This document shows, one piece after another, positions 36,318 through 47,346 of a DNA stretch of 64,000 bases. The position numbers were made by a program, and so were the translations under genes. The stretch is from Chelydra serpentina (Eukaryota > Chordata > Testudines > Chelydridae). Numbering within the stretch: position 1 is the first letter of the stretch; each line of letters begins with the position of its first letter. Below the pieces are notes generated by a model that had not been told where the DNA came from, did no database searches, and saw nothing but the letters and a program-made list of their open reading frames with translations. The DNA lies in NCBI GenBank assembly GCA_037349315.1, contig JBAIAC010000010.1:33272001-33336000 (forward strand), read 5' to 3'.

Positions 36318-36832
36318 GATACATTCAACTCAGATACTCAATGATGATGTTTACCATTCAATGATGCACCATTCAACTCAGATACTCAATGATATGTTTA
36401 AATGTCAACAACATTGCTAACTATTTTGTTCTTCATATAAGAAAGGACAGGAAGGATCACAGATCTGCACAATTTACTATGAATGATGTCTCATTTTGGT
36501 GCCATGAGTACATGTCTTTTTTCCCCCTCTGCCACCGTCAAGAAAGAGCTAATAATCTATGGGCATAGTCAAGAATAATCAAGGGGGTGCCGGGCTTAAG
36601 GTGCTGCTCAGAGACCTGCAAAGTCATACTTTCAACATCAGCACAATCTACTATTAGCTTCATCTCATATTGATAACTCAAATGGGTGGAGCTTATTTTG
36701 TGGGCAGAGCTTGGAAGTGCAGCACCACCGTTTTTTCCCCAACCTGATGCCTGCAGTTCTGAGTATAATGGCCACTAACAGACAGTGATCACTCAAGACA
36801 ATCTGCCACCCTCTGCAAAACTTCTACCCTTT
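36318..36832. other. Non-genic sequence with a local duplication
   Basis: Immediately at the CR1 5' end, CATTCAACTCAGATACTCAATGAT occurs twice in tandem (about 36324 and 36369), separated by about 45 bases with a third partial 'ccattcaatgatg'. This may be a small duplication made at or after CR1 insertion. The rest is unremarkable. Confidence 0.55.
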
Positions 36833-36833
36833 T

Positions 36834-37180
36834 AGGGTATGTCTACAGCGCAATAAAAGACCCACCGCAGCAAGTCTCAGCACCCAGGTCAACTGACTCC
36901 GGCTTGCGGGGCTCAGGCTGCGGCGTTAAAAAGAGCAGTGTAGATGTTAAGGCTCGGGCTGGAGCCTGACCTCTGAGACCCTTCCCCCTCATGGGTTTTC
37001 AGAGCCTGGGTTCCAGCTGAAGCCCGAACATCTATACTGATATTTTTAGCCTCTAGCCCTGGGAGCCCAAATCAATTGACCTGGGCTCTGAGACTCTGCC
37101 ATGAGTTTTCCATTGCAGGACAGACCTATCCATAGAAATTTGACAGACCCTGAGGTTTATTGCAGTGTAGACATGCCCCT
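36834..37180. mobile_element. MITE with AGGGTATGTCTAC termini
   Basis: The left end AGGGTATGTCTACAGCGCAATAAA (36834 on) and the right end 'ttattgcagtgtagacatgcccct' (to 37180) are long imperfect inverted repeats. TA lies at each border (36833-36834 and 37180-37181), compatible with a TA or 3-bp target site. The interior has repeated 'gggctcaggctg / gagcctggg' text. No coding. Superfamily is unassigned. Confidence 0.75.
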
Positions 37181-37254
37181 AGAAATTCAGTAGCTTTAAC
37201 TTGAAAGATATTCTGCACCAAACACTTTCTGTTATCAGACATATGGGCACTGCA

Positions 37255-37487
37255 GACTGGTCTACATGGGTGTGTGAACTGCAGAGCACTCTTGTGTATA
37301 GAACTCAAATTGACCTGTGTAGGTACCTAGTGAGCATTAACATAGTGTTGTTTGAAACAGGATTACATCAGTGCCAGCTAGGTATCTTTTAGTTTGTGCT
37401 AGCGGGGCCTACGTGGAGCTACACATCCGAGAGCTCTGCAATTCACACCCCCATAGACCCCACTGCGGTGCCATGTAGACAAGCCAT
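37255..37487. mobile_element. Second MITE with TCTACATGG termini
   Basis: The left arm GACTGGTCTACATGGGTGTG (37255-37274) and the reverse complement of the right end (GGCTTGTCTACATGGCACCG) match. The arms continue with 'gtgtgaactgcagag' against 'gtgtgaattgcagag' inside, so the inverted repeat is roughly 50 bp with one arm carrying an extra block. It starts 75 bases after the previous MITE and shares the TCTACA terminal core. Confidence 0.7.
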
Positions 37488-38125
37488 TTCCTTGGTCAAG
37501 CATTTCAAAAAAAAATTTGCTTTTCCCAGAAATCTACTGGTCTAGCTTATCTGCTGCCCTAGGCAGCTCCCTAATTTGCCTATAGCTAGCGGGGCCCCTG
37601 CTACATAACTAAAGTTGCCAGCTGGACAGTCTTTCAGGAGAGTTGATTCCACTGCCAGGGTAAGGTCTTTCTGTGCGATGCACATCAATAAATGAGTGTC
37701 TGGCAAATTTTAGTAAGGTATTTGCTGTTGAGAACCTGGGCAAGATCATGCCTGGGAATGAGATCCATCAACCAAACCACAGCATGAAAATCAATGGTTT
37801 TAAACCACTTCATAGCATGTCTCAGTGTACCTGAAAAGCTTTTGACAGCTGAAATATTTGAGGCATCCCTATATCTGTGATGTCTTGTTCCTTTAATGTT
37901 CCGGAGGCTCTGTGCTCGCCCTCACCCCTACCACCTCCAAAGTCCCCCAGTGGAAAGCCTCATTTTTGTAAGGCAGCTGTGTATGCATCAGTTCCCCCCG
38001 CCTCTGTGTGTCTATCTCCTTCTCTGGTGGCTCCAGAAAAATAACAACATCTATGTACCAGTAAGAGAAAAGACGTTCTTTCTGGTATTTGGTTTAAGAT
38101 GAGCTGATTTTAACAATTAATAATA
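37488..38125. other. Non-genic sequence
   Basis: A scrap near 37540-37605 ('ctgccctaggcagctcccta...ctagcggggcccctg') resembles an end of a CAGGGGC-type hAT element but has no partner. No gene was seen. Confidence 0.45.
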
Positions 38126-38129
38126 ATGT

Positions 38130-38335
38130 TTTGCATGGCTCAACTGCCTTTAATCAGAGGGTCTTAAAGAACTTTCAGATATATGGTCCATTGACTAGAC
38201 ATTATATCCATTTTGCAGGTTGGCAAACAGAGGCTCAGAGCAGTTGAGTGACTTGCTGAAGGCCACAATAAAATCTGTGGCGAAATCAGGAATAGAATCC
38301 AGTGATCCTGATTACCCATGCTCAGGACTGTTCAG
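38130..38335 (-). repeat. MIR-like SINE
   Basis: Read on the plus strand: 'tatccattttgcaggttggcaaacagaggctcagagcagttgagtgacttgctgaaggccac', then 'gaatagaatccagtgatcctg'. This is the reverse complement of the MIR core and head, so the element lies on the minus strand. The copy is old and diverged. Confidence 0.75.
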
Positions 38336-38339
38336 GGAC

Positions 38340-40930
38340 TGCAGCTTTGCCTGAGTTCTGATCCTTTGGCACTTTCCCCAGCCCACCCTCTGGAACCCAG
38401 AGCAGACACAATCTGGTGGAATGATTTTAAAGTATGATGCCCAGGATTCAGCGTGAGTGTGCTTGCAGTGCATTAGGGACTGTTGTTGCAAGGTGTCAGG
38501 CGGTTATTAAATTTTCTTTTACACAGCTGAAAAATTGAACAAATGAAGAAATGTTGCTGAATGCCAGCTACATTAGCATCTCAGTAGAGAAGATGTTAGT
38601 ATTTTCTATGAGACCTGAGAGCTGCCTGATAAATGCTATCATACCTTTTTGATTGGGCTACCATAAGATAAAAGGCAAAATGCAAGGATCCAGTTTTGCT
38701 CTGATTAAAGTCATTGGCAGAACTCCCATTGATTTCAACCAGGATCTGCTTTTGGTACAACAATGTCTCTACTTCATGTGTAGAGTTATTTGTATGACTT
38801 ATTCTGAGAGAAGAGGATCAGTTGGCTCAGTAATGATGCTACACATCCTCCAAATATAACATGATAAACAAAAAATAGATCCACATTTGAGTAGCACCCA
38901 GTTTAATTATCACCATACATGTCAGAAACTTTTGGACCTTTTTTCTTGGAAGTATTTTTTGTGGCAAAAGGTTCTAAACTCATTAAGATTTGCTCGCAGC
39001 TATTGAAAGCACTAGTTTGCATGCTTGTATTATAGTCTGCCCTGGAATTTTTATAAGGACCAATTTGTCATGACCGATAAGAGGTAGAAAAACTAGTTTA
39101 CCAATGGTATAAAAGCAGTCATTTCCTACTCTTTGCAGGTCACAAGATGACAATCCTTCAATTCATGTCATTCTGATTACTATCTTGCCTTTTCCCCCCC
39201 ACTTCAGCTGTGATGTGCTAGCTCAAAAACTTCTAAAGCAAGAAACTAATAATATGTATCTATACTGCTGAAATTACATAAAGCAGTGGTTTTCATCTTA
39301 AATAGTCTATGAACTATCAGCAGCTAAAACCTTGTAAGTGAAATGGACAAATTGAAACAGGAAGACAATAATCAGAATGATAGCCCAATACCTCATGATT
39401 TGCTAAAGCTAGAAATATTCGAACAAATCAGTACAACTACTTTCAGATCCAGTAAACTTCTCCAAGCACCGATCCTGGATCAGCGATCAGAACAGGGAAA
39501 AAATGATCCTGTAATAATAATAATTAAAATATTAATAATCAAATAATAGTATAATATAATTAATTATTATTATTATTTATTAATCTGAGGTACAGTGCAA
39601 GGAGCCTTTTCCCACCAAATACCATCCCAGTTCCTTCTGCACATTGAGTATATCCGAGTGGCTATGGTTTAGTCTAGTTGAGCAGAGTAGAGTGGGGGTG
39701 GAGTATGGGCAGGGCCATGGGCAGAAGAGGTGGGACCAGGAGCTAGCCTCCCCCAGGGGAAGCTTCACCCGCCGACCATGCCCCTTAGACATAGTCTGCA
39801 GACCCCAAGGTGTGCATGGACCACAGGTTGAAAACTACTGCACTAGATGCTAGCTGAGGTGTTTCCCTTACTTTACACTGAAGTCACAATGCTCTTTTTC
39901 TCATTGGGACATTATAAAGGCTCCCAGGCTTTCTCCAGACCTCTGCCCTCTTTGTTAAAAGCATGTATGAGCATTTATTACATTCCTGGTTGGACTCAGA
40001 CTAATAATAGTCAGACTAATAATGATATAGTTTTTCTTATCTTCTTCCTTGCTTAAAACGTGATTTATAAATATATTCTGCTTCATTTGCCATTGAATAA
40101 ATCAATGGGATGACCTGTACTTCCTGATTCTGTGTTAAGTTTCTTTGAAGTTCAGAATCTAGTGACGTGCTCTGTCCATTCAGCCTATTTCATGGGTTTA
40201 TTACATGGAAATTAATCGGGAGGAGAGATGCAGGAGATGGAACTTTGGCATTTTTCCCTCCTATTTATGTTAGTTCATAAATTAGTCAGCTTCCAAAACC
40301 ATGTGCCAATGGCAGAGAATCACAGAAAACATTTCTTTCCTCTAATACTGAGCAAGGAATTTTATTAGAATGACTAAAACAATATTGTTTAGTTGATTTG
40401 GGTCTGTTTCACTACAGAGCCTCTGCCTAAAACCTTTCCCTGCACATCCAGCGTTGCTTCCAGCAACAGGTTTAAAGAAACCATGCACATATCCTCACAC
40501 ACATAACGTGGGCTAGTGGCCAAATGTCTCAATCTGGCCCACACACTAGGAAACATCAAAATAATCATATCTCCAAATGGCCAATTTTAAATGGACTCGA
40601 CCTGGCCTTCAAAGTTGCTCCCACAAATTTGTGCCTGTCACTTTTGGGTTCCAATAACTGAGTGTTGACATCTAACTTTTTTCACAACTCAAATAGATGC
40701 AGGCACAAAAAATGACAGATGCAATCTGAGAGACCTTTTTGGGGAAGTTTTGTCCCTCAATACATATTAAGATAAGTAGATAAGGCCACCATGTAATATA
40801 AGACTGTAATTTCATTGAGGAAGTCTAATGACATCAGCAACCATGAGATGGGAGCTCACAGAGATTGTCATCAGAACCTTAAATGGAGTATCTTTACAGA
40901 TTACTGTGTATTTAGATGTATTTAGATAGA
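38340..40930. other. Non-genic sequence with a possible hAT-type element
   Basis: A right terminus 'ggttgaaaactactg' ends at about 39840. A left-like terminus CAGTGGTTTTCATC lies at 39284-39297. The 8-bp flanks (acataaag, cactagat) differ, so a single element of about 560 bp is only possible. An AT-rich (ATTATT)n patch is at 39510-39580. No gene was seen. Confidence 0.4.
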
Positions 40931-40934
40931 AATA

Positions 40935-41155
40935 TCTTTTATTTTATATAATACCACCCAGCTTCTTTTATCAGTAGATTTGAAAGTGCTTTTGAAAGGA
41001 GGTCAGTATCATTATCCCCATTTTACAGATGAGGAAACTGAGGTACAGAGAGGGGATGTGACTTGCCCAAGATCAGCAGGCAGGCTGAGCTGGGAATATA
41101 ACCCAGGTCTTCTCTGAGCCACAGTCCACTGTTCTATCCACTAGTTCACACTTGC
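40935..41155 (-). repeat. MIR SINE
   Basis: The plus strand reads 'cattatccccattttacagatgaggaaactgaggtacagagag' then 'acttgcccaagatcagcaggcagg' and 'aacccaggtcttctctgagcc', the reverse complement of MIR from core to tRNA head. It is the best preserved MIR in the window. Confidence 0.9.
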
Positions 41156-44053
41156 CTCCTTTTGGGACATCTCTTTATATTCCAAACTTCATAAAAGTTA
41201 TATTAATTTCATCATTATGGCAGATCAGTGTTAATTATTGATGGATTAGTCTCAAAAATAGAGCTGGTCAGAAAAATCTCAACAAAACATTTATTCATTG
41301 AAAATTTTCCAGTTGACAGCTTTCATTCCAATCGAGCTCGAGCAGGGGGCTGACGGAGTCCTGCCCACCAGACAGCTTTCAAAACCTACCTGCCTGGTTT
41401 CCTGCCAGATTGCCCTCTGGTTCCTTGGCAATCCATCTGCTGGGCAGACCAGGAGCCATGATCCTGGAAGCCCTGGCTTGCAGTTCCGCAGTAGCCTGGG
41501 CTCCCAGGGTCCAGGGAAGCCTGTCCACAGCCAGAGATCCATTCCTTTTGACAGATAATTTCAAAATTGGGGTGGGGGGAAGTGGTGGGGGGGTTGTTTT
41601 GAATCAGAACAAAACCAAATTTCAAAATCCTCCACAAATGAACTTACTGCTCTGTTCAAGCAGAACTGAGAAGTTTGAAGGTTTGGTTCTGGCACTTCTC
41701 CAAAGCTTATCTGAATTGGTAATCTCTTTGGGCTGGAAATCAGAGAGAAATCTGCCAAGATTTCCAGTACTTCCAGGTCTGAGATCAGAGATATTTTAAC
41801 TGCATTATTTCTACCTCAAAAAGGAACCAGGGAGTGTACAGGTTCATCCAACTTTTTCACAAATAGTTTGACTGTTAAGAGATCAAATAAAGGGAGGGAG
41901 AAGAAAGCAAGGAAAGGAGAATAGCTGAAACTCCAGGGTGGCTGGCAGCCAGATTGAAATTAGGGTTGCTTTCTCACAGTGGGTTGGAAACGTTTCATTT
42001 GAAAAACAGTCTTGCAGTTTGCCTGCCTCTGCATAGAAGGGAGGGAAATGGATCACTCCTCCTCACAATGCAAATGGCTTTACTACCACTGTAGAAAGTG
42101 ATTAAAACAACATTTCAATCAGTTTTCCTAAGGAACCGTCACTTAAAGAACAGTAAAAATTAAACCAAGACAGTAAAACTCTGACAAAACAAAGGAGGGG
42201 AACTGCCAGCCTGTAAAGTACTAATGCTCATTATAGCTGGTGCATGTTCAGCTTGTATGAGGGGCTTGGGGAGGAAAGTAATTTGAGCAAACTAACCTGG
42301 GCTGCCTTTTCATTCTTTGTCATTCACTGCTGTTGTTATCTTTAGAATTCCAGCAGTTGGGCTGGTTGTGTCCTGCTTTAGTGCCCTTCGTAAACTATTC
42401 CCTTTTCACCAGGTCTGATGGCCCCATTGGAGTGGCCATGACAATGGATGTTCATTTTACCACTATAAAAGGGTTTAATGATTAAAAGGCCGCACCATTG
42501 CACTCCGCCACAAAACTCATTCTTTCACTCCCATGAAGCCCCTTTGATTCCAAATGTTCTTTTGACAGGATCAAGAGTGGTTTTCATTCTGTTGGGCAGC
42601 AGAAACATCTGCATTTTTCATCCTCTACCTCCTACTCAGTGCACATAGTTAATGTGTAATTAATGAAACATCCCTTCTTGGAGTGGCATACAATCAGCAT
42701 AGGGCTCCCACCAACCTTGCTCCAGCTCCAATAAAGCAGGTCTGCTTTTATATCCTTGTACCCTCATTCAGCAATAGTAATAAACTCAGTTCCAGGCTTA
42801 TCTAGCCAGCTTACATCTTAATCTTTTTTTTTCTCTTCTGTCTCCTCCCAGGGATGAAAAAAATCCTCTCTCTTTCAGGTTATCCGAGCACATTGGGAGT
42901 GGGTGAACCAAACACACAGCAACATTCAAACCAGAACAGAGAGGACAAGGCTGAAAGGGGTCTAAGGAAAGAGAGAGAGAAAAAAAGACCTTGGTAAGTA
43001 ATCAGGCAAACTGAAAAGATAGTTAAACAAGAAAGATTTAAACCATATAGGTTTGGGCCTTAAAGTGTCATGCTTCCATTGGTGCGATGCAAGTGGAATC
43101 TAACACAGTGCGTGTTGAGATAGTGTTACATTTAATTGCATGTGAGCAGTCCCTTCAGACAACCTTTCAGTTAATACCAGTACTTTTTACATTAGTACTT
43201 TCAGGGTGAAGGCTGGGTATTCTCACAGTAGTCACTGAAAAATGTCACAGGCTTGGCTTATTAAGCTAGTCACTTAAAAGAAATTGATCTCCATACTTTT
43301 TTTTTTTTTTGCTATTGTTTATTATATACAAACTTGACACAATGCTTCTCCCATTCAAGGTCTCTACTAATATTCATTGCCTCAGAGGTGATGCACTGGA
43401 ATTGTTTTTCCCTTTAAGAGTAACCCGGTAGATGGGAGGAGATGAGTGGATTCACACTCATTCCCACCAGGTAATCTTTTATCAGTTTTCAGATTTGGAA
43501 TTTCTCTCTGTGATCCAAATGTTTGATGACTGATGTGCAGTCCTCATGTAAAAGTGATAAGAGAACTCACATTTATGCCACAAACTCCAGGGAATGCTGC
43601 TCTTGGAATAAATTGCCAGAGAGAACGTTCTGCAAGAAAAATAACCCAAAGTAAAATGTCTAAAAGGATAAAATACATCATCCTGATTCTGATCCTACCT
43701 GCACTGCTGAAAGACAGGAATAACTCCATTGCAGTCAGACAGAAGACTGACAGGTGGGAAAGGAGCTTATCTGGTGGTGGAATTATGCTGAAGTTGGTGC
43801 AATCTTGACATCCAATGTCCTCTGGCACTGGCTATAGCAATACTCCCATAAGGGGAGAGTGGCCCCATTTTAAGGATTATGCCAGTTTCAAACTCATGTG
43901 CCAAAAGCAGAGGTGATATGTAAGCTACACATTATTAAGTGGGTTAGTCTCCCCTAGACTTATACCAAGTGAGTACAAGGGAGTGTAAATTGGTGACATG
44001 TTAAACATTGGCACATTATATCAACTTAGACTGCCTTAGCTTCCCTTCTAAAT

Positions 44054-44140
44054 TGGGCCAAATTCTCCTCTCGGTCGCCGCTGTCTAACTATTGATTCCA
44101 CTGGATTTACACAGACATAACTGAGGGTAGAAAATGTCAC
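44054..44140. repeat. Short palindromic element
   Basis: It begins GGGCCAAATTCTCCTCTCGGTC and ends 'acataactgagggtagaaaatgtc', with the centre in 'ttgattccactggatttacac'. Imperfect symmetry of the family seen at 25249. Confidence 0.5.
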
Positions 44141-44470
44141 CTAGTATCTTGCACTACACTAAGTACAGGAAAAAAACCGAATATTAGGCATGTGGAAGAT
44201 CACCAATAAGGTGTGCTATTAGAGGCAATTGCTAAAGCAGAAGAATACTCCAAAAATTCTCTTCTTTGGAACTACAGCATATTCCCAACATTAAAGCCAC
44301 TGCCAGCTTGGATGTGGCTCTACCTATCAAAACTGAAGGAACTGCTGCAGAGGATATATTACATAAACACCCAACCAGTATCACTTGCAACAGTGTAACT
44401 CCAAAGTAACTCAACTGACTTCAGTAGAATTACTCCATATTTACACCATTGTCCTTCATAATCTTATCTA

Positions 44471-44560
44471 GGCAAAATTCTGCCCCTAACTCTTGCACAT
44501 ATCCACCCATTGAAATCAATGGCAGTCACACAAATATCTAAGAGCAAGATTTGGCCCAGG
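44471..44560. repeat. Short palindromic element
   Basis: It begins GGCAAAATTCTGCCCCTAACTC and ends 'aagagcaagatttggcccagg'. The centre CCATTGAAATCAATGG (44508-44523) is itself a palindrome. Confidence 0.65.
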
Positions 44561-45180
44561 AAGAAAAGAAAATGGCATTTTGCAACACAATTCTTTGGGT
44601 CAAATGCTGGCATGTATGACTCCCATTGGTCAGAATGTGGGTAGAATTCTATGGGTAGAATTTCTGCCATTGTTTCCAGAGTGAGGATGGAATTTGTCTC
44701 ATTGTTACTGTGACAGAAAAGGGCATGGACTTTGAACATCATTCTAACTGGCTGGGCTTGCCAGCTAAACCTGTCCCAAGTGATCATGAACATTGTCACC
44801 AAAATGCCAGTTGTATGACGTACAAACAAAAATCTCAAATGACATTTTTCATATTTTTTTTAAAAAGTGTATTAGAATACAAAACTAGAGAAAGGTAGTT
44901 TGATCAAGGTTGGTGTAAAATAGACAAACTTTATCTTAAGTGAATGGTTTCCTGCCTCGGAAAAAGAAGTGGGAGCTACTGATCTGATGCCACTGGAAAA
45001 CTAGTATGCTGGTAGGGATTGGTACAATCTGGTATAGTCACTGATCTCCATTCCAGTTTATCTGAATTCTGGCCCAAGACTGGGAAGTCCAAGTTAGTTT
45101 GCCAGACTATTCAGAGAAAGAGAGCTTCAAAGAGAAATTTTACCCTTGATTCCAAAGCATAAGTGAGTCAGTATAGGGTA

Positions 45181-45945
45181 TAATGTTTGTCGTGGGGATT
45201 AGCCCCCTACTGCGTCAGCTATACACGGACACACTGGAAACTGCCAGTAGACAAGTAGAAACTGTTCGGAATCTCTGCAGTTGAGCTAAACCCAGGGATG
45301 ATTTCTAGGCAACAGCAGCCCACAAGTCCCATGGTGCAGTCAGAGCAGAAGGTGTGTAAACCTCATTATCTTAGTAAAAGCCTTCTCCTAACATAGAAAC
45401 AAGACAAGAGAAATGACACAAACCGACATGTAGCATAGCAAACCAGGGTGAAAAATATTAACATTCTTTAAGGGATGAAAAATAATCCACAGCCAATGCC
45501 TGGAGACTGCCAAACCAAGCTGTTGCATAGCTGTATACAAAACTAATTAAACAAATCCATTAGAAATTAACATATAGCGCCAACAAAATAAAACAGTCTT
45601 ACTTTGTTTCATCAGGAACCAATAGCATAAAGTTCCCAGGCTGCAAGACGTTGGTAAGACAGCAGGTTAACTCAGCAGCCCAGGAAGAATCAATGCACAT
45701 GTTTTAGGCCCTTGCCTCAGGCCGCAATTCATTAGTTAAAGAGAAAATTTAACCATAACACCAAAATAAAGTAGTTCCTCTGCCGACATAGGCTATGATT
45801 CCCAGGAGCATTTCCATTACCTCTTTCAGGTCTCTTTCCAGGTCCTTTCCCTGACCCAGGAACTCCTGTAGAAGCCTTTCTGATCCCTACAGTTAGTTCT
45901 CTCTCCCCAGGCCACCACCTGCCTGGGAGTCATAGAGCTAGATCC
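45181..45945. other. Repeat-like block of unknown class
   Basis: The phrase GGCCCTTGCCTCAGGCCGCAATTCATT (about 45707-45733) recurs as GGCCCCTGCCTCAGGCCACAATTCATTGG at about 47083-47111, so at least this part is a repeat. I cannot define ends or coding and cannot name the family. An LTR is possible. Confidence 0.4.
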
Positions 45946-46192
45946 ACAAAGGGACTTGCTGAGCATTGCAGCATCTTTCTTTTAAGTGCCCTCCTGCCTA
46001 GTGGAATCCACAGCCCCGAGTTAGGCACCACCACCCTACACTGTGACGCTGCATAGGGAGAGTTAGACACCTAAGAATGGGATCCACAAAAGCCAGCAAG
46101 CTGAGCAGGGAGCCACCTAAGCTAGTCAATAGGAAATGCCAAGGAGAGGGGTGTGGCCTAAGTCCCGCCCTACAAAAGGACTTAAGCACCTA
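45946..46192. repeat. 'gatccacaaa' repeat, copy 1
   Basis: It begins 'agatccacaaagggacttgct' and contains 'gttaggcacc', 'agctagtcaataggaaatgccaaggagaggggtg' and 'aaggacttaagcacct'. The copy at 46848-47062 shares the order 'gatccacaaaaggact ... agctagccagcgggagatgccaaggacagaggtg'. It is an interspersed element of unknown class. Confidence 0.6.
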
Positions 46193-46299
46193 TTTGTGCT
46201 TGGGTTTCACAACTGTGAACCCTCTCCTGCAGTAAGTCGCCTACGCACTTTCTTCCCCAAAACTGCAAGAGGAGGCAGTGGTGCTGCTGCCCACCCCCT

Positions 46300-46434
46300 T
46301 TAGCCCAGTGATCGGAGCATTCATCCAGGATGTGGGAGACACAGGTGCAAATTCCCCTTATGCCTGACGTGAAGAAGCGATTTGAACATGGCTCCCACTC
46401 TCAGGAGAGTGCCCTACCAGTTAGGCTATGGGCT
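46300..46434. repeat. Inverted pair of tRNA-like modules
   Basis: The plus arm (46300-46357: TAGCCCAGTGATCGGAGCAT ... gatgtgggagacacaggtgcaaattcc) has an A-box-like and a B-box-like segment of a tRNA-derived SINE head. The minus arm (46379-46434) is its approximate reverse complement ('gatttgaacatggctcccac...ggagagtgccctaccagttaggcta'). Together they form a long hairpin with a loop of about 20 bases. No true tRNA gene can be folded from either arm. Confidence 0.65.
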
Positions 46435-46506
46435 ATTCTCGGTGGGAGCTCTTTTAGCCTCTCCTGTTGGAACTGTTCCACTGCATATAAATAATTAAAT
46501 ATACAT

Positions 46507-46580
46507 CGGAGCAGGGGGACTGGACTCTAGGTATCCCACATCCCAGGGGAGTGCCCTAATGAGTCATTCTCACTCTCTCT
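46507..46580 (-). repeat. Isolated tRNA-like module
   Basis: The plus strand reads 'ggtatcccacatcccaggggagtgccctaatgagtca', the reverse complement of the same tRNA-like head as at 46300. It is followed by a (CT)n patch at 46577-46594. No opposite arm was found. Confidence 0.5.
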
Positions 46581-46599
46581 CTCTCTGGTCGAGTGGGGT

Positions 46600-46847
46600 T
46601 TAAGGCAGGAGATAGGCACTTGGGCACCTAGACTGAGGCATCTGTGTACATTATCACGGGTAGATTTTGGGGCACTTTACTGGCAGAAATTTAGGTGCCA
46701 TGGGAACGTAGGTGCCTACAGAATTAAGCAGCAGCTGAGTAGGGGTTTTGATGATCTCAGTGGCACCTAACTGTTGGACTTAAGTACCTGGAGTGGCAGT
46801 TAGGCATTTACGTCCTTGTGTGATGCTCCCATAATGATTAGGGGAGG
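46600..46847. other. Interior of the 45.9-47.1 kb repeat mosaic
   Basis: The text repeats 'ggcacctag / ggtgcctac / gcacctaac' several times in both orientations. This suggests the middle of a palindromic element whose ends are the flanking 'gatccacaaa' copies. No coding was seen. Confidence 0.4.
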
Positions 46848-47062
46848 GATCCACAAAAGGACTCAGGCGTTGCAATGCTGAGTGTCATGGTGCCTAGTAT
46901 TTGATCCGCAAAGCAGCGTTTGGCACCTAAGCTCCCTCTACAAATAATCGGATGCATCCTAGGTGGGCATTGCCAGAGCTAGCCAGCGGGAGATGCCAAG
47001 GACAGAGGTGCACGCTATCTTGCGCCCCCTCAGATATAGATGCCTAAGCCTGGGCTGCAAGG
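46848..47062. repeat. 'gatccacaaa' repeat, copy 2
   Basis: It begins GGGATCCACAAAAGGACTCA and shares 'tagccagcgggagatgccaaggacagaggtg' with copy 1 at 45946-46192. Divergence between the two is substantial, so both are old or different subfamily members. Confidence 0.6.
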
Positions 47063-47222
47063 AGGCTACAGCTGAATCTGTTTCAGGCCCCTGCCTCAGG
47101 CCACAATTCATTGGTTAAACAGAACCTGTTGCTCCAGACCCCTTGCTCCAATCACTCCCATTATTTATCCACAGTGAAATCGCTTCAGCAGGAGAGGCCG
47201 AGGAGTCTCTCATCAGAATATC

Positions 47223-47344
47223 CTGTAGCTTATTGGTTAGCGAACTCTCTTGAGCCGCTGAAGACCCCTGTTTAAATCTTTTCTTCCCCTCTGGAAGGAA
47301 GCAGAGGAAATTGAACCCAGGTAAGTGCACTAACCACTGGGCTA
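47223..47344. repeat. Second inverted pair of tRNA-like modules
   Basis: The plus arm GTAGCTTATTGGTTAGCGAA ... 'gaagacccctgtttaaatc' (47225-47279) and the minus arm 'aaattgaacccaggtaagtgcactaaccactgggcta' (47308-47344) are inverted copies of the tRNA-like head. The spacer holds 'cttcccctctggaaggaag', itself a small palindrome. It is the same architecture as at 46300. Confidence 0.65.
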
Positions 47345-47346
47345 AG

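Larger units (their letters stand above)
41156..45180. other. Mostly unique sequence, no gene seen
   Basis: Frames at 41291-41799 overlap on five readings and have no known domain. Bases about 42300-42760 form a low-repeat block with TAATTA-type homeodomain-like sites ('gttaatgtgtaattaatg', 42647-42664), a weak candidate for conserved noncoding DNA. Palindromic elements lie at 44054-44140 and 44471-44560. A T-run lies at 43297-43309. Confidence 0.45.

Noticed and set aside
39284..39842. Single 560-bp hAT-type element
   Set aside because: The end motifs are plausible, but the 8-bp flanks (acataaag and cactagat) do not match, so it is noted only as possible.
46300..46434. Possible tRNA gene cluster
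   Set aside because: The modules are diverged, inverted and lack cloverleaf pairing; they are repeat-derived.
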